Assembly: GCA_027459765.1 (NCBI GenBank) | Contig: DAIDHD010000021.1 | Coordinates: forward strand, 1-64,000 | From: Gammaproteobacteria bacterium | GTDB taxonomy: Bacteria; Pseudomonadota; Gammaproteobacteria; Steroidobacterales; Steroidobacteraceae | DNA length: 64,000 bases | Direction of reading: 5' to 3' | Part shown: piece after piece, positions 45,268 to 54,698 of the stretch | Layout of the letters: each line of letters starts with the position of its first letter | Numbering within the stretch: the first letter of the stretch is position 1 | Translations under genes and position numbers: made by a program | Notes under the pieces: model-generated | The model's input: only the letters and a program-made list of their open reading frames with translations | Databases searched by the model: none | What the model was told of the DNA's origin: nothing

Positions 45268-48131
45268 GCGCGCTTGCGCTCGGACGGCGGCGCTACGGCG
45301 ACTTGGCCTGCCGCGAGCACCGGCGCGAGATAGCGTCCGGTGTGGGAGCCCGCGGTCGCCGCGATCTGCTCGGGGGTTCCGACCGCCATCACCCGGCCGC
45401 CGCCGTCACCGCCCTCGGGGCCCATGTCGATCACCCAGTCCGCGCGCTTGATGACGTCGAGATTGTGCTCAATGATGATCAGGGTGTTGCCCTCGTCGCG
45501 CAGCCGTTCGAGCACCACCAGCAATTGCGCGATGTCGGCGAAGTGCAGACCCGTCGTCGGCTCGTCGAGCACATAGAGCGTGCGACCGGTGGCGCGCTTG
45601 GACAGCTCGCGCGCGAGCTTGACGCGCTGCGCTTCGCCGCCCGACAGCGTGGTGGCGCTCTGCCCGAGTCGCACGTAACCCAGGCCCACGTCGAGCAGGG
45701 TGCGCAGCTTCGGCTCGACGGTCGGCACCGCCGCGAAGAACGGCAGCGCGTCTTCGACCGTCATCTCGAGCACTTCGTGGATGTTCTTGCCCTTGAAGCG
45801 GATCTCCAGGGTCTCGCGGTTGTAGCGCTTGCCCTGACAGACGTCGCAGGGCACGTAGACGTCGGCCAGGAAGTGCATCTCGACCTTGATGACGCCGTCG
45901 CCCTGGCACGCCTCGCAGCGGCCGCCCTTGACGTTGAAGCTGAAGCGGCCCGACTCGTAGCCGCGGGTGCGGGCCTCTGAGGTGGCGGCGAACAGCTCGC
46001 GGATGGGCGCGAACAGACCTGCGTAGGTTGCCGGATTGGAGCGCGGCGTGCGGCCGATCGGGCTCTGGTCGATCTCGATCACACGGTCGATGTGCTCGAG
46101 CCCCTCGAGCCGGTCGAAGGGCGCATTGCCGGCGCCGGCGTGGTTCAACTGGGTGGCGATCGCCCGGTACAGCGTGTCGTTGACCAGGGTCGACTTGCCG
46201 GACCCCGAAACGCCGGTCACGCAGGTCATGAGCCCGAGCGGGAATTCGGCGGTGACGTTCTTGAGGTTGTTGGCGCGCGCGCCGGTCAGGCGCAGCACCC
46301 GCTTCGGATCCGGTGCGCGTCGCCGCGCGGGCACTTCGATGCGCCGCCGCCCGGACAGATACTGGCCGGTGATGGAATCCGGATGCGCCGCCACCTCCGC
46401 GGCCGTTCCCTGCGCGACCACCGTGCCGCCGTGCACGCCGGCGCCGGGCCCCAGATCGACCACGTAGTCGGCCTGGCGAATCGCGTCCTCGTCGTGCTCG
46501 ACCACGATGACGGTGTTGCCGAGGTCGCGCAGCCGCACCAGCGTGTCGAGCAGGCGTTGATTGTCGCGCTGGTGCAGTCCTATCGAGGGTTCGTCGAGGA
46601 TGTACATGACGCCGACGAGGCCGGAGCCGATCTGGCTCGCGAGCCGGATGCGCTGTGCCTCGCCGCCGGAGAGCGTGTCGGCGCTGCGGTCCAGGGTCAG
46701 ATACCCCAGTCCGACGTTGCCGAGGAAGCCGAGGCGATCCGCGATCTCCTTGACGATCTTCGCCGCGATCTCGCCGCGCCAGCCTTTGAGCGTGAGCGCC
46801 GCGAAGAATTCGATGGCGCGCGCCACCGACAGCGCCGAGACCGACGGCAGGTTCTCGCCGGCGACGAACACGTTGCGCGCGGCGCGATTGAGGCGCGTGC
46901 CGCCACACTCGGGGCAGGCGCGCGTGGCGCGGTATTTCGACAGCTCCTCGCGCACCGCCACGGACTCGGTCTCCCGGTAGCGTCGTTCGAGGTTGTGGAC
47001 GATGCCCTCGAAGGCGTGCCGCCGCACCGTCGTGCCGCCCTTGCCGTCGAGATACTTGAAGTCGATTTCGGTGCTGCCGCTGCCGAACAGGATCAGCTGC
47101 CGGATGGCATCCGGCAGGCTCTCGAACGGCGCCTCGACGTCGAATTTGGCGTGGCGGGCGAGCGAGTGGATGAGCTGGAAATAGTAGGCGTTGCGCCGGT
47201 CCCAGCCGCGCACCGCGCCGCCCGCGAGCGACAGGTGCGGGTTGGCGACGATCTTCTGCGGATCGAAGAACTCCTGGGTGCCGAGACCGTCACAGGTCGG
47301 GCAGGCGCCGCTCGGGCTGTTGAAGCTGAACAGGCGCGGCTCCAGCTCCGGCAGCGAGTAGTCGCAGACCGGGCAGGCGAACTTGTCGGAGAAGACGAGT
47401 TCGTCGCGTGCCGCGTCGTCGAGGAAGGCGACGCGTGCGACCCCGTTGCCCAGTTTGAGCGCGGTCTCGAAGGATTCGGCGAGACGTTGCGCCAGGTCGG
47501 GTCGGCAGCGGAAGCGGTCCACCACCGCCTCCACCGTGTGCTTGCGGCGCGGATCGAGCGTTGGCGCCTCGTCGAGTTCCACTACCGACCCGTCGAGGCG
47601 TGCGCGCACGAAGCCGCCGGCGCGCAGTTCCTCGAGCAACTCGAGGTGTTCGCCCTTGCGGTCTGCGACCACCGGGGCGAGCAGCATCATGCCCGTTCCC
47701 TCCGGCTGCGCGAGCACGGCGTCGACCATTTCGCTCACGGTCTGCGCGGCGAGGTCGATGTGGTGATCGGGACAGCGCGGCGTGCCGGCGCGCGCGTACA
47801 GCAGGCGCAGATAGTCGTGCACTTCGGTGACCGTGCCCACCGTGGAGCGCGGGTTGTGGGAGGTGGACTTCTGTTCGATGGAGATCGCCGGCGAGAGCCC
47901 CTCGATCAGGTCCACGTCCGGCTTCTCCATCATGGAGAGGAACTGGCGGGCGTAGGTGGACAGCGACTCGACGTAGCGGCGCTGTCCCTCGGCATAGATG
48001 GTGTCGAAGGCGAGCGAGGACTTGCCGGAGCCGGACAGGCCGGTGAACACGATGAGCCGGTCCCGGGGCAGATCGAGATCGACGTTCTTGAGGTTGTGGG
48101 TCCGGGCGCCCCGGATGCGGATGGTTTGCAT
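45264..48131 (-). CDS. uvrA: excinuclease ABC subunit A
   Basis: 955 aa from the ATG at 48131 ([16 protein letters not shown]); a GTG at 48143 lies within a good -10 box and is therefore unlikely. Two ABC ATPase halves: first Walker [10 protein letters not shown], second GVSGSGKST, each with [10 protein letters not shown] signature. Zinc fingers CPVC...CPTC and CEAC...CDVC are present. UvrA recognises bulky DNA damage with UvrB in nucleotide excision repair. It is divergent from ssb, as in E. coli. I see no LexA box. Confidence 0.98.
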   Translation of the reverse strand: MQTIRIRGARTHNLKNVDLDLPRDRLIVFTGLSGSGKSSLAFDTIYAEGQRRYVESLSTYARQFLSMMEKPDVDLIEGLSPAISIEQKSTSHNPRSTVGTVTEVHDYLRLLYARAGTPRCPDHHIDLAAQTVSEMVDAVLAQPEGTGMMLLAPVVADRKGEHLELLEELRAGGFVRARLDGSVVELDEAPTLDPRRKHTVEAVVDRFRCRPDLAQRLAESFETALKLGNGVARVAFLDDAARDELVFSDKFACPVCDYSLPELEPRLFSFNSPSGACPTCDGLGTQEFFDPQKIVANPHLSLAGGAVRGWDRRNAYYFQLIHSLARHAKFDVEAPFESLPDAIRQLILFGSGSTEIDFKYLDGKGGTTVRRHAFEGIVHNLERRYRETESVAVREELSKYRATRACPECGGTRLNRAARNVFVAGENLPSVSALSVARAIEFFAALTLKGWRGEIAAKIVKEIADRLGFLGNVGLGYLTLDRSADTLSGGEAQRIRLASQIGSGLVGVMYILDEPSIGLHQRDNQRLLDTLVRLRDLGNTVIVVEHDEDAIRQADYVVDLGPGAGVHGGTVVAQGTAAEVAAHPDSITGQYLSGRRRIEVPARRRAPDPKRVLRLTGARANNLKNVTAEFPLGLMTCVTGVSGSGKSTLVNDTLYRAIATQLNHAGAGNAPFDRLEGLEHIDRVIEIDQSPIGRTPRSNPATYAGLFAPIRELFAATSEARTRGYESGRFSFNVKGGRCEACQGDGVIKVEMHFLADVYVPCDVCQGKRYNRETLEIRFKGKNIHEVLEMTVEDALPFFAAVPTVEPKLRTLLDVGLGYVRLGQSATTLSGGEAQRVKLARELSKRATGRTLYVLDEPTTGLHFADIAQLLVVLERLRDEGNTLIIIEHNLDVIKRADWVIDMGPEGGDGGGRVMAVGTPEQIAATAGSHTGRYLAPVLAAGQVAVAPPSERKRA

Positions 48132-48141
48132 GCGATCTGCC

Positions 48142-48147
48142 ACTATA
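48142..48147 (-). promoter_or_regulatory. candidate -10 box of uvrA
   Basis: TATAGT on the minus strand, five of six consensus bases, 10 bases before the ATG. A start site near 48135 would give an almost leaderless mRNA. No good -35 is seen at 17 bases. Confidence 0.4.
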
Positions 48148-48216
48148 CCCGGCGGCGGGCCTGCGCCTCGCGTGACGCCGATCCGCGACGCGCCGGCACC
48201 CGCGGCGCGGATGCCG

Positions 48217-48257
48217 GACGCGCGTCGGCCCGGCTGCCCGACGCGCGTCGGCCCGGC
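48217..48257. repeat. two direct repeats with self-palindromic core between uvrA and ssb
   Basis: The 18 bases GACGCGCGTCGGCCCGGC occur at 48217-48234 and again at 48240-48257, 23 bp apart in phase. Each copy contains the palindrome GACGCGCGTC, and the second extends to CGACGCGCGTCG. Could be paired binding sites or simple GC repeats. Confidence 0.6.
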
Positions 48258-48349
48258 GGCCGGCCGGTTGGGCCGCCCGCCGGCCCGTTACGCGGCATTT
48301 CGGGGCGATTCGGTGAGTTTCCGGGCGATCAGCGACCGGGTGTCGCGTG

Positions 48350-48355
48350 TACAAT
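48350..48355 (+). promoter_or_regulatory. candidate -10 box of ssb
   Basis: TACAAT, five of six consensus bases, 42 bases before the ssb ATG. No clear -35 at 16-18 bases. Confidence 0.4.
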
Positions 48356-48397
48356 CCAGCGGCTGGAAAACAAACCCACACTCGGAAGGGGCTCCCT

Positions 48398-48850
48398 ATG
48401 GCGCGCGGCGTGAACAAGGTAATCCTGGTCGGCAATCTTGGCGCGGACCCGGAGACTCGCTCGATGCCGAGCGGCATGACCGTGACCAACATCCGCATCG
48501 CCACCAGCGAGACCTGGAAGGACAAGGCCTCCGGCGCGCAGCAGGAGCGCACCGAGTGGCACAACGTGGCGCTGTTCGGCCGCCTCGGCGAAATCGCCGG
48601 CGAGTACCTGCGCAAGGGCTCGCAGGTATTCGTGGAAGGCAAGCTGCGCACCCGCAAGTGGCAGGACAAGCAGGGCAACGACCGCTACACCACCGAGATC
48701 ATCGCCGACAACATGCAGATGCTGGGCGGTCGGGGCGGCGGCATGGGCGGCGGCGGCGAGCGCTCGAGCGCACCGCCGCGCGACGATTTCGACCAGACGC
48801 CGGCGCCGGCCGGCGGCAAGGAAGACTTCGACGACGACATTCCGTTCTGA
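48398..48850 (+). CDS. ssb: single-stranded DNA-binding protein
   Basis: 150 aa from the ATG at 48398, with GGAAGGGG just upstream. The OB fold has [71 protein letters not shown] Gly/Pro-rich linker leads to the acidic tip DFDDDIPF that docks repair and replication partners. Divergent from uvrA. Confidence 0.98.
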   Translation: MARGVNKVILVGNLGADPETRSMPSGMTVTNIRIATSETWKDKASGAQQERTEWHNVALFGRLGEIAGEYLRKGSQVFVEGKLRTRKWQDKQGNDRYTTEIIADNMQMLGGRGGGMGGGGERSSAPPRDDFDQTPAPAGGKEDFDDDIPF

Positions 48851-48884
48851 CGGCCCGCCGGGGCTTCGGCGCGGCGCGCCGGCC

Positions 48885-49418
48885 TCAGTCGTCGCCGAGA
48901 TCCTGGCCGGGGAACAATTCCTCGGTGAAGCCGAATTGAGTCAAATCGCGGATGCGGCGCGGATAGAGGATGCCGTCCAGGTGGTCCACTTCGTGCTGCA
49001 CCACGCGGGCGTGGAAGCCGCTGACGGTGCGGTCGATCGGGCGGCCCTCGGGATCGAAGCCGGTGTAGCGCAAGTCGCGGTAGCGCGGCACGAGCCCGCG
49101 CATGCCAGGCACCGACAGACACCCCTCCCAGCCCTCGTCCATCACCTTGCCCAGCGGTGTCAGCGTTGGGTTGACGAGTTCGGTGTAAGGCACGCCGACG
49201 TCGTCCGGGTCATCCGGATCGGCGGGGACGCCGAAGATCACCACGCGCAGGGACACGCCGATTTGCGGCGCAGCAAGACCGGCGCCGTTGAGATCGTGCA
49301 TGGTGTCGCGCATGTCCTCGAGCAGCGCCCTGAGTTCCGGGGTGCCGAAGCGGTCGATCGGGGCGGCCACCTGAAGGAGGCGGGGATCGCCCATACGTAG
49401 AACGTCGCGAATTGCCAT
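48885..49418 (-). CDS. def: peptide deformylase
   Basis: 177 aa. All three motifs are intact: GAGLAAPQ (45-52), EGCLS with metal ligand Cys100, and HEVDH (142-146). It removes the formyl group from new proteins. There is no fmt gene beside it, so it may be a second deformylase apart from a def-fmt pair. Its start is only 39 bp from that of miaB, on the other strand. Confidence 0.97.
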   Translation of the reverse strand: MAIRDVLRMGDPRLLQVAAPIDRFGTPELRALLEDMRDTMHDLNGAGLAAPQIGVSLRVVIFGVPADPDDPDDVGVPYTELVNPTLTPLGKVMDEGWEGCLSVPGMRGLVPRYRDLRYTGFDPEGRPIDRTVSGFHARVVQHEVDHLDGILYPRRIRDLTQFGFTEELFPGQDLGDD

Positions 49419-49457
49419 GGTTACGAGTATCTTATGCCACCTTTTCCCCGCGAGCCT

Positions 49458-50807
49458 ATGCCCGGACGCCTGTACATAAAGACCTTCGGCTGCCAGATGA
49501 ACGAGTACGACTCCGCCAAGATGCGCGAGGTGCTCGAGCAAGCCGACGGCATGACTCTCACCGACGATCCGGCGGCGGCCGACGTCCTGCTGGTCAACAC
49601 GTGTTCGGTGCGGGAGAAGGCACAGGAGAAAGTGTTCTCGCTGCTCGGCGAGTGGCGGCAGCTCAAACAGGCCCGCCCGCACGTGATGATCGGCGTCGGC
49701 GGCTGCGTCGCCAGCCAGGAAGGCGAGGGGATCACGGCGCGCGCGCCGTTCGTCGACCTGGTGTTCGGCCCGCAAACGCTGCACCGACTGCCCGATCTGC
49801 TCGCCGGGGTGCGCCGCTCGGGCCGTTCGCAGATCGACGTGAGTTTCCCGGAAATCGAGAAGTTCGACCACTTGCCGGCGCCGAAGGCGGAGGGTGGTAC
49901 CGCCTTCGTGTCCATCATGGAAGGCTGCAGCAAGTACTGCTCCTTCTGCGTGGTGCCCTACACCCGCGGCGACGAGGTGAGCCGGCCGTTCGACGGCGTG
50001 CTCGCCGAAATCCAGAGCCTCGCCGCGCAGGGCGTGCGCGAGGTGACGCTGCTCGGCCAGAACGTCAACGCCTATCGCGGGCCGATGCCGGGCGGCGCGC
50101 TCGCCGATCTGGCAACGCTCATCCACTACGTGGCCGCCGTCGACGGGATCGAGCGTATCCGCTTCACCACGTCGCATCCGCTGGAGTTCGACGACAGTCT
50201 CGTCGAGGCCTACGCGAGCGTGCCGAAGCTCAATGACTACCTGCACCTGCCGGTCCAGAGCGGCTCGGACCGGATACTGGCCGCCATGAAGCGCGGCCAC
50301 ACGGTGCTCGAGTACAAGCAGAAGATCCGCAGGCTGAAGACCGTGCGGCCGGGCATCTCGATATCCACCGACCTCATCGTCGGCTTTCCGGGCGAGACCG
50401 AGGCGGATTTCGAGGCAACCCTCGCGCTGGTGCGCGACGTGGGTTTCGACCAGTCGTTCAGCTTCATCTACAGCCGCCGTCCGGGCACGCCGGCGGCGTC
50501 GCTGCCGGACGAGGTGCCGCACGAGGTGAAACAGTCGCGCCTGGAGCGGCTGCAGTCGCAACTCAACGCGCAGGCGCGCGCCATCTCCGAGTCGATGGTG
50601 GGCACACGGCAGCGGATCCTGGTCGAGAGGCCGGCCAAGCGCGATCCGCGCGAACTGGCCGGGCGCACCGACAACAATCGCTGGGTCAACTTTCCGGCGC
50701 CTGCGGGCGCGGCGGAGGCGCTCATGAACCGGTTCGTGGACGTGATCATCACCGAGGCGATGCCCAATTCCCTGCGGGGCCGGCTCGCCGGAGCCGAGGC
50801 GGCGTGA
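49458..50807 (+). CDS. miaB: tRNA-2-methylthio-N6-dimethylallyladenosine synthase
   Basis: 449 aa from the ATG at 49458 ([21 protein letters not shown]). ATG 49434 is in frame, but a TATCTT -10-like box (49428-49433) directly before it and the tiny gap to def favour the later start. The N-terminal UPF0004 domain cysteines and the radical SAM site [12 protein letters not shown] bind two 4Fe-4S clusters; a TRAM domain ends the protein. It adds the methylthio group at A37 of tRNAs reading U-starting codons. Confidence 0.96.
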   Translation: MPGRLYIKTFGCQMNEYDSAKMREVLEQADGMTLTDDPAAADVLLVNTCSVREKAQEKVFSLLGEWRQLKQARPHVMIGVGGCVASQEGEGITARAPFVDLVFGPQTLHRLPDLLAGVRRSGRSQIDVSFPEIEKFDHLPAPKAEGGTAFVSIMEGCSKYCSFCVVPYTRGDEVSRPFDGVLAEIQSLAAQGVREVTLLGQNVNAYRGPMPGGALADLATLIHYVAAVDGIERIRFTTSHPLEFDDSLVEAYASVPKLNDYLHLPVQSGSDRILAAMKRGHTVLEYKQKIRRLKTVRPGISISTDLIVGFPGETEADFEATLALVRDVGFDQSFSFIYSRRPGTPAASLPDEVPHEVKQSRLERLQSQLNAQARAISESMVGTRQRILVERPAKRDPRELAGRTDNNRWVNFPAPAGAAEALMNRFVDVIITEAMPNSLRGRLAGAEAA

Positions 50808-51784
50808 GCAGCGCTCCGACCTCGCAGGAACTTCTGCTCGCGCCCGCCGACAACGTGCGCCTCGTGGAACTGTGCGGGCCGCTCGACGAGCACCTGCACC
50901 AGATCGAGGCTCGTCTCGGCGTCGAGGTGCGCAGGCGCGGCAATCGCTTCCAGATCATCGGGCTGCCGGGCGCGATCAAGCGGGCCGAGACCGTGCTGCA
51001 GGATCTGTACGTTCGCGCGCAGCGCGAGCCGGTGGACTCCGAGCGCGTGCACATGGCGCTGCAGGCGCTCGACATGGGCGAGGCTCCTCCCGCGGAGGCC
51101 GAGAGCGCGCCGGACGAACTCAAGGTGCGCACCGCGCGAGGCAACATCCGTGCGCGCGGCGCCAACCAGACCGAGTACCTCACCCACGTGCGCACGCACG
51201 ACCTGACTTTCGGCATCGGCCCCGCGGGCACCGGCAAGACCTATCTGGCGGTGGCCTGTGCGGTGGAGGCGCTGCAGGCCGAGCGCGTGCGCCGGATCGT
51301 GCTCGTGCGCCCGGCCGTCGAGGCCGGCGAACGGCTGGGATTCCTGCCGGGCGACCTGTCGCAGAAAGTCGATCCGTACCTGCGGCCGATGTACGACGCG
51401 CTCTACGAGATGATGGGCTTCGAGCGGGTGGCGAAGCTGATCGAGCGCAACGTCATCGAGGTGGCGCCGCTCGCCTTCATGCGCGGCCGTTCGCTCAACG
51501 ACTCGTTCGTGATCCTGGACGAGGCGCAGAACACGACCAACGAGCAGATGAAGATGTTCCTCACGCGCATCGGCTTCGGCTCGAAGGCGGTGGTGACCGG
51601 CGACATCACGCAGGTGGATCTGCCGAATGCGCGCCAGTCCGGCCTGCGCACGGTGATCGACATCCTGCGCGGCGTGCGCGGCATCGCCTTCACGATGTTC
51701 ACGTCGCGCGACGTGGTGCGCCACCCGCTGGTGCAGCGCATCGTGCAGGCGTACGAGGCGCACACGCCCGACGCCGGCGCGTGA
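50804..51784 (+). CDS. ybeZ: PhoH-like ATPase (YbeZ)
   Basis: 326 aa from a GTG overlapping the miaB stop. Walker A GPAGTGKT (139-146), Walker B in [10 protein letters not shown], and the conserved [27 protein letters not shown]. The N-terminal KH-like part (about 15-75) may bind RNA. It works with YbeY in ribosome and RNA quality control. Its stop overlaps the ybeY start. Confidence 0.96.
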   Translation: MSSAPTSQELLLAPADNVRLVELCGPLDEHLHQIEARLGVEVRRRGNRFQIIGLPGAIKRAETVLQDLYVRAQREPVDSERVHMALQALDMGEAPPAEAESAPDELKVRTARGNIRARGANQTEYLTHVRTHDLTFGIGPAGTGKTYLAVACAVEALQAERVRRIVLVRPAVEAGERLGFLPGDLSQKVDPYLRPMYDALYEMMGFERVAKLIERNVIEVAPLAFMRGRSLNDSFVILDEAQNTTNEQMKMFLTRIGFGSKAVVTGDITQVDLPNARQSGLRTVIDILRGVRGIAFTMFTSRDVVRHPLVQRIVQAYEAHTPDAGA

Positions 51785-52278
51785 GCGGGCGTCGCGCTTC
51801 CGGGCGGCCCGTCGGGGGCCGGGGCCTGGACCTCGAGCTGGCCTGTGCGTCGCGCCGGCCCTGGGTGCCGGCGAAGGCGCTGGTCGAACGCTGGGCGCGA
51901 GCGGCGCTCGCGGCGCCGCCGCGCGCGCCGTCGGTGGCGTCGCTCTCCGTGCGCGTGGTCGGTGACGCGGCGAGCCGCACGCTCAACGGGCGCTACCGGG
52001 GCAAGGACCGGCCCACCAACGTGCTGTCGTTCGACGGTGCGGGACCCTTGCCCGATGGACGCCACGATCTCGGCGAGCTCGTGCTGTGTGCGCCGTTGAT
52101 CGCGCGCGAGGCGCGGGCACAGGGCAAGCGGCTCGACGCGCACTGGGCCCACCTCGTGGTGCACGGCGTGCTGCATTTGCTGGGATTCGATCACGAACGC
52201 CCCGGGCAGGCGCGGCGCATGGAGGGCCTGGAGGTGCAAATTCTTGAAAATATGGGGATTTCTAACCCCTACGCCTGA
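51781..52278 (+). CDS. ybeY: endoribonuclease YbeY
   Basis: 165 aa from a GTG overlapping the phoH-like stop. The zinc site is the complete H-x3-H-x5-H motif in HGVLHLLGFDH (His128, His132, His138). NGRYRGKDRPTNVLSF is also conserved. YbeY trims 16S rRNA 3' ends and acts in 70S quality control. The N-terminal 15 residues are Arg/Gly-rich and longer than usual. Confidence 0.95.
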   Translation: MSGRRASGRPVGGRGLDLELACASRRPWVPAKALVERWARAALAAPPRAPSVASLSVRVVGDAASRTLNGRYRGKDRPTNVLSFDGAGPLPDGRHDLGELVLCAPLIAREARAQGKRLDAHWAHLVVHGVLHLLGFDHERPGQARRMEGLEVQILENMGISNPYA

Positions 52279-52298
52279 TCTTGTATCCTAGGCTCCGC

Positions 52299-53150
52299 AT
52301 GTCCGAACCTCCCCAAGGCGGAACCGGCCGCTGGTTAAAACGCATCACCCAGTCGATCTCCGGCGAGCCGCGCGATCTGTCCGATCTGGTCGACGTATTG
52401 CGGGACGCGAGTGAACGCGGTCTGTTCGATGGCGACGCGCTCACGATGCTCGAGGGCGTGCTCGCCGTCGCCGACATGCAGGTGCGCGACATCATGGTGC
52501 CGCGCGCGCAGATGGTGTTCCTGGAGCGCGATCAGCCGCTCGAGGCGCTGGTCCCGCGGGTGGTGGAATCGGGACACTCGCGCTTTCCGGTCATCGGCGC
52601 CGACCGCGACGAGATCGTCGGCATCCTGCTCGCCAAGGATCTGTTGCGGCTGCAGACCGAGGACGGCGAGCCGTTCGAGATCCGCGAGTACATGCGGCCC
52701 GCCGTGTTCGTGCCGGAGAGCAAGCGGCTCAACGTGCTGCTCAAGGAGTTTCGCCGCAGCCACAACCACATCGCCATCGTGGTGGACGAGTACGGCGGCG
52801 TGGCGGGCCTCGTGACCATCGAGGACGTGATCGAGCAGATCGTGGGCGAGATCGACGACGAGCACGACGTCGAGGAAGACCAGATGATCCGCCGCGAGAG
52901 CGCGCGCGAGTTCACGGTGCGCGCGCTCACCCCGATCGCGGAGTTCAACGAGTTCTTCGGCACCTCGTTCCCGGACGAGCAGTACGACACGATCGGCGGA
53001 CTCGTCATGCGCGAGTTCGGCCGTTTGCCGCGGCGGGGCGAGAGCGTGCGCATCGGCGAGTTCGAGGTGCGAGTGCTGCGCGCGGATCGCCGCCGCATCG
53101 ATCTGACGCGGGTGATCACGCCGCACGACGTGCCGCTGCGGGCCCCTTGA
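52299..53150 (+). CDS. corC: CorC/YbeX family CBS-domain protein
   Basis: 283 aa from the ATG at 52299. Two CBS domains, starting VRDIMVPRAQMVFLERDQPLEALVP and IREYMRPAVFVPESKRLNVLL, precede a CorC_HlyC domain (EDQMIRRESAREFTVRA to LRADRRRIDLTRVI). The conserved HNHIAIVVDEYGGVAGLVTIEDVIEQIVGEI is intact. YbeX acts with YbeY and YbeZ in ribosome metabolism and in magnesium/cobalt handling. It ends 14 bp from the convergent HD gene instead of leading into lnt. Confidence 0.95.
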   Translation: MSEPPQGGTGRWLKRITQSISGEPRDLSDLVDVLRDASERGLFDGDALTMLEGVLAVADMQVRDIMVPRAQMVFLERDQPLEALVPRVVESGHSRFPVIGADRDEIVGILLAKDLLRLQTEDGEPFEIREYMRPAVFVPESKRLNVLLKEFRRSHNHIAIVVDEYGGVAGLVTIEDVIEQIVGEIDDEHDVEEDQMIRRESAREFTVRALTPIAEFNEFFGTSFPDEQYDTIGGLVMREFGRLPRRGESVRIGEFEVRVLRADRRRIDLTRVITPHDVPLRAP

Positions 53151-53164
53151 GGGGCGCAATCCCG

Positions 53165-53710
53165 CTAGCGGCGCGCGTACGCCGCCAGCGCGCCGCGATA
53201 GTGGTGCAGGCCGGGCACCGTCAGGCCGGCGATTTTCGCGCGGTCGTCCCAGCGGCGCAGGCGCAGCGCGGCGGCGTGGTGCGGATCCGCCTCGAAGCGC
53301 GCCATCTCCGCCGCGGGCATCGGTCCTCCCTGCAGTTCGAGCGTGCGTCGGGAGGCCGGGCTCAGGTCGGCCAGGTAGCCGGGGTCGGTGGCGCAGAGGT
53401 AGCGCTTGGCGGCGACGTGCAGGCGCACCGGTTCGGCTACGGCGGCGCCGAAGCGGTCTGCCAGCCAGCGCGCGCCGCTCTGCTCGTGCCGCGCGTCGCG
53501 GTCCCACTCGGCGAGGTCCTCCGGCGCCGGCTCCACCAGATGTCCGACGTCGTGCAGCAGCGCCGCGAGCACCAGCGCGAGCGGCGCCGACTCCTGCCGC
53601 GCGAACGCGGCCGCCTGCAGGCCATGCTCGAGCACGGACACCGGTTCACCCACGTACGCGGAGCCGCCGCGCGCGCCGAACAGCGTGAATACTTCGTCAA
53701 TCGCCTGCAT
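53165..53710 (-). CDS. PhnZ-like HD-domain oxygenase
   Basis: 181 aa. The HD motif is clear: His29, His53-Asp54 in LLHDVGHL and His57, with further histidines later. HVAAKRYLCATDPGYLADLSPASRRTLELQGGPM is the signature of the phosphonate-linked HD family (PhnZ), a mixed-valence di-iron oxygenase that splits 2-amino-1-hydroxyethylphosphonate. No phnY or other phosphonate gene is adjacent, so the true substrate here is open. Confidence 0.85.
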   Translation of the reverse strand: MQAIDEVFTLFGARGGSAYVGEPVSVLEHGLQAAAFARQESAPLALVLAALLHDVGHLVEPAPEDLAEWDRDARHEQSGARWLADRFGAAVAEPVRLHVAAKRYLCATDPGYLADLSPASRRTLELQGGPMPAAEMARFEADPHHAAALRLRRWDDRAKIAGLTVPGLHHYRGALAAYARR

Positions 53711-53792
53711 CGTCTTCTCTCCTCGACGGATCCCGCCGCCCGCCTCGACTCTAACACCCGCATGTGTCGCCTAATCGCGACGTTGCATCGCG

Positions 53793-53821
53793 TTGACGCA
53801 CCGCGCCCCCCCGGATACGCT
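53793..53821 (+). promoter_or_regulatory. promoter of the DODA-like gene
   Basis: TTGACG (53793-53798), 17 bases, TACGCT (53816-53821); five and three consensus bases. A start near 53828 gives a leader of about 20 bases before the GTG. The gap also serves the divergent HD gene. Confidence 0.45.
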
Positions 53822-53847
53822 GGCGCCGCCGCTTCAAGGGCCACTCC

Positions 53848-54654
53848 GTGAACGCCAAACGACGATTGCCGACGCTTTTCATCCCGCACGGAGGCGGGCC
53901 CTGCTTCTTCATGGACCCACCCGCGGATCGTCCGCAGATGTGGGACGGTCTCGCCGCGTACCTGCGCGGCATCGACGCCGCGGTCGGGGTGAGGCCCAAG
54001 GCGGTGCTGGTGATCTCGGGCCACTGGGAGGCCTACCGGCCGACCTTGAACGTCGCCGAGAAGCCGCTGCTGCTGTTCGACTACTACGGCTTTCCCGAGC
54101 ACACCTACCGGCTGAAGTATCCGGTGCCCGGTGCGCCGCAGCTCGCGCCGCGCGTGCGCGAACTCCTGGAGGAGGCCGGATTCGAGACCGACGTCGACGC
54201 CAAGCGCGGCCTCGATCACGGGGTGTTCGTGCCGTTCATGCTGATCTATCCGAAGGCGGACGTGCCGGTGCTGCAACTGTCGCTGCAGCAGGGGCTCGAC
54301 GCCCGGCTGCACCTGGACATGGGCCGCGCGCTGGCGCCGCTGCGCGACCAGGGTGTGCTCATCGTCGGCAGCGGCATGAGTTACCACAACCTGGCGGCGA
54401 TGTTCTCCGGCCGCGGCGGCGAGGCGGCGCTCGCCTTCGACGCCTGGTTGGGTGAAGCCGTGGCCGATCCGGCCGAGCGCGCGCAGAAACTCGCCGGCTG
54501 GCGCAGTGCCCCCGGTGGACGCGAGTCGCACCCGCGCGAGGAGCACCTGATGCCGCTGATGGTGGCCGCGGGGGCCGGCGGCGCGGATCCCGGCGTGCGC
54601 ACCTTCGGCGAGTCGATCGCCGGCAAGCAGATCTCGGGGTTCCAGTTCGGCTGA
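53848..54654 (+). CDS. class III extradiol dioxygenase, DODA/YgiD type
   Basis: 268 aa from a GTG. PTLFIPHGGGPCFF near the start, SGHWE, LDHGVFVPFMLIYP and HPREEHLMPLMVAAGA give the histidines of the LigB/DODA metal site. YgiD opens the ring of DOPA-like catechols and DODA makes betalamic acid; related family members act on other aromatic rings. It is surrounded by envelope and ribosome genes, so the native substrate is not indicated. Confidence 0.9.
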   Translation: MNAKRRLPTLFIPHGGGPCFFMDPPADRPQMWDGLAAYLRGIDAAVGVRPKAVLVISGHWEAYRPTLNVAEKPLLLFDYYGFPEHTYRLKYPVPGAPQLAPRVRELLEEAGFETDVDAKRGLDHGVFVPFMLIYPKADVPVLQLSLQQGLDARLHLDMGRALAPLRDQGVLIVGSGMSYHNLAAMFSGRGGEAALAFDAWLGEAVADPAERAQKLAGWRSAPGGRESHPREEHLMPLMVAAGAGGADPGVRTFGESIAGKQISGFQFG

Positions 54655-54698
54655 CCGACGCCGCGCGGCTCACCGGCGCGGGGTCGGTCGGCGCAGGG

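Noticed and set aside
48144-48397. LexA (SOS) box between uvrA and ssb
   Set aside because: I found no CTGT-N8-ACAG-like sequence on either strand; a lineage-specific motif cannot be excluded.
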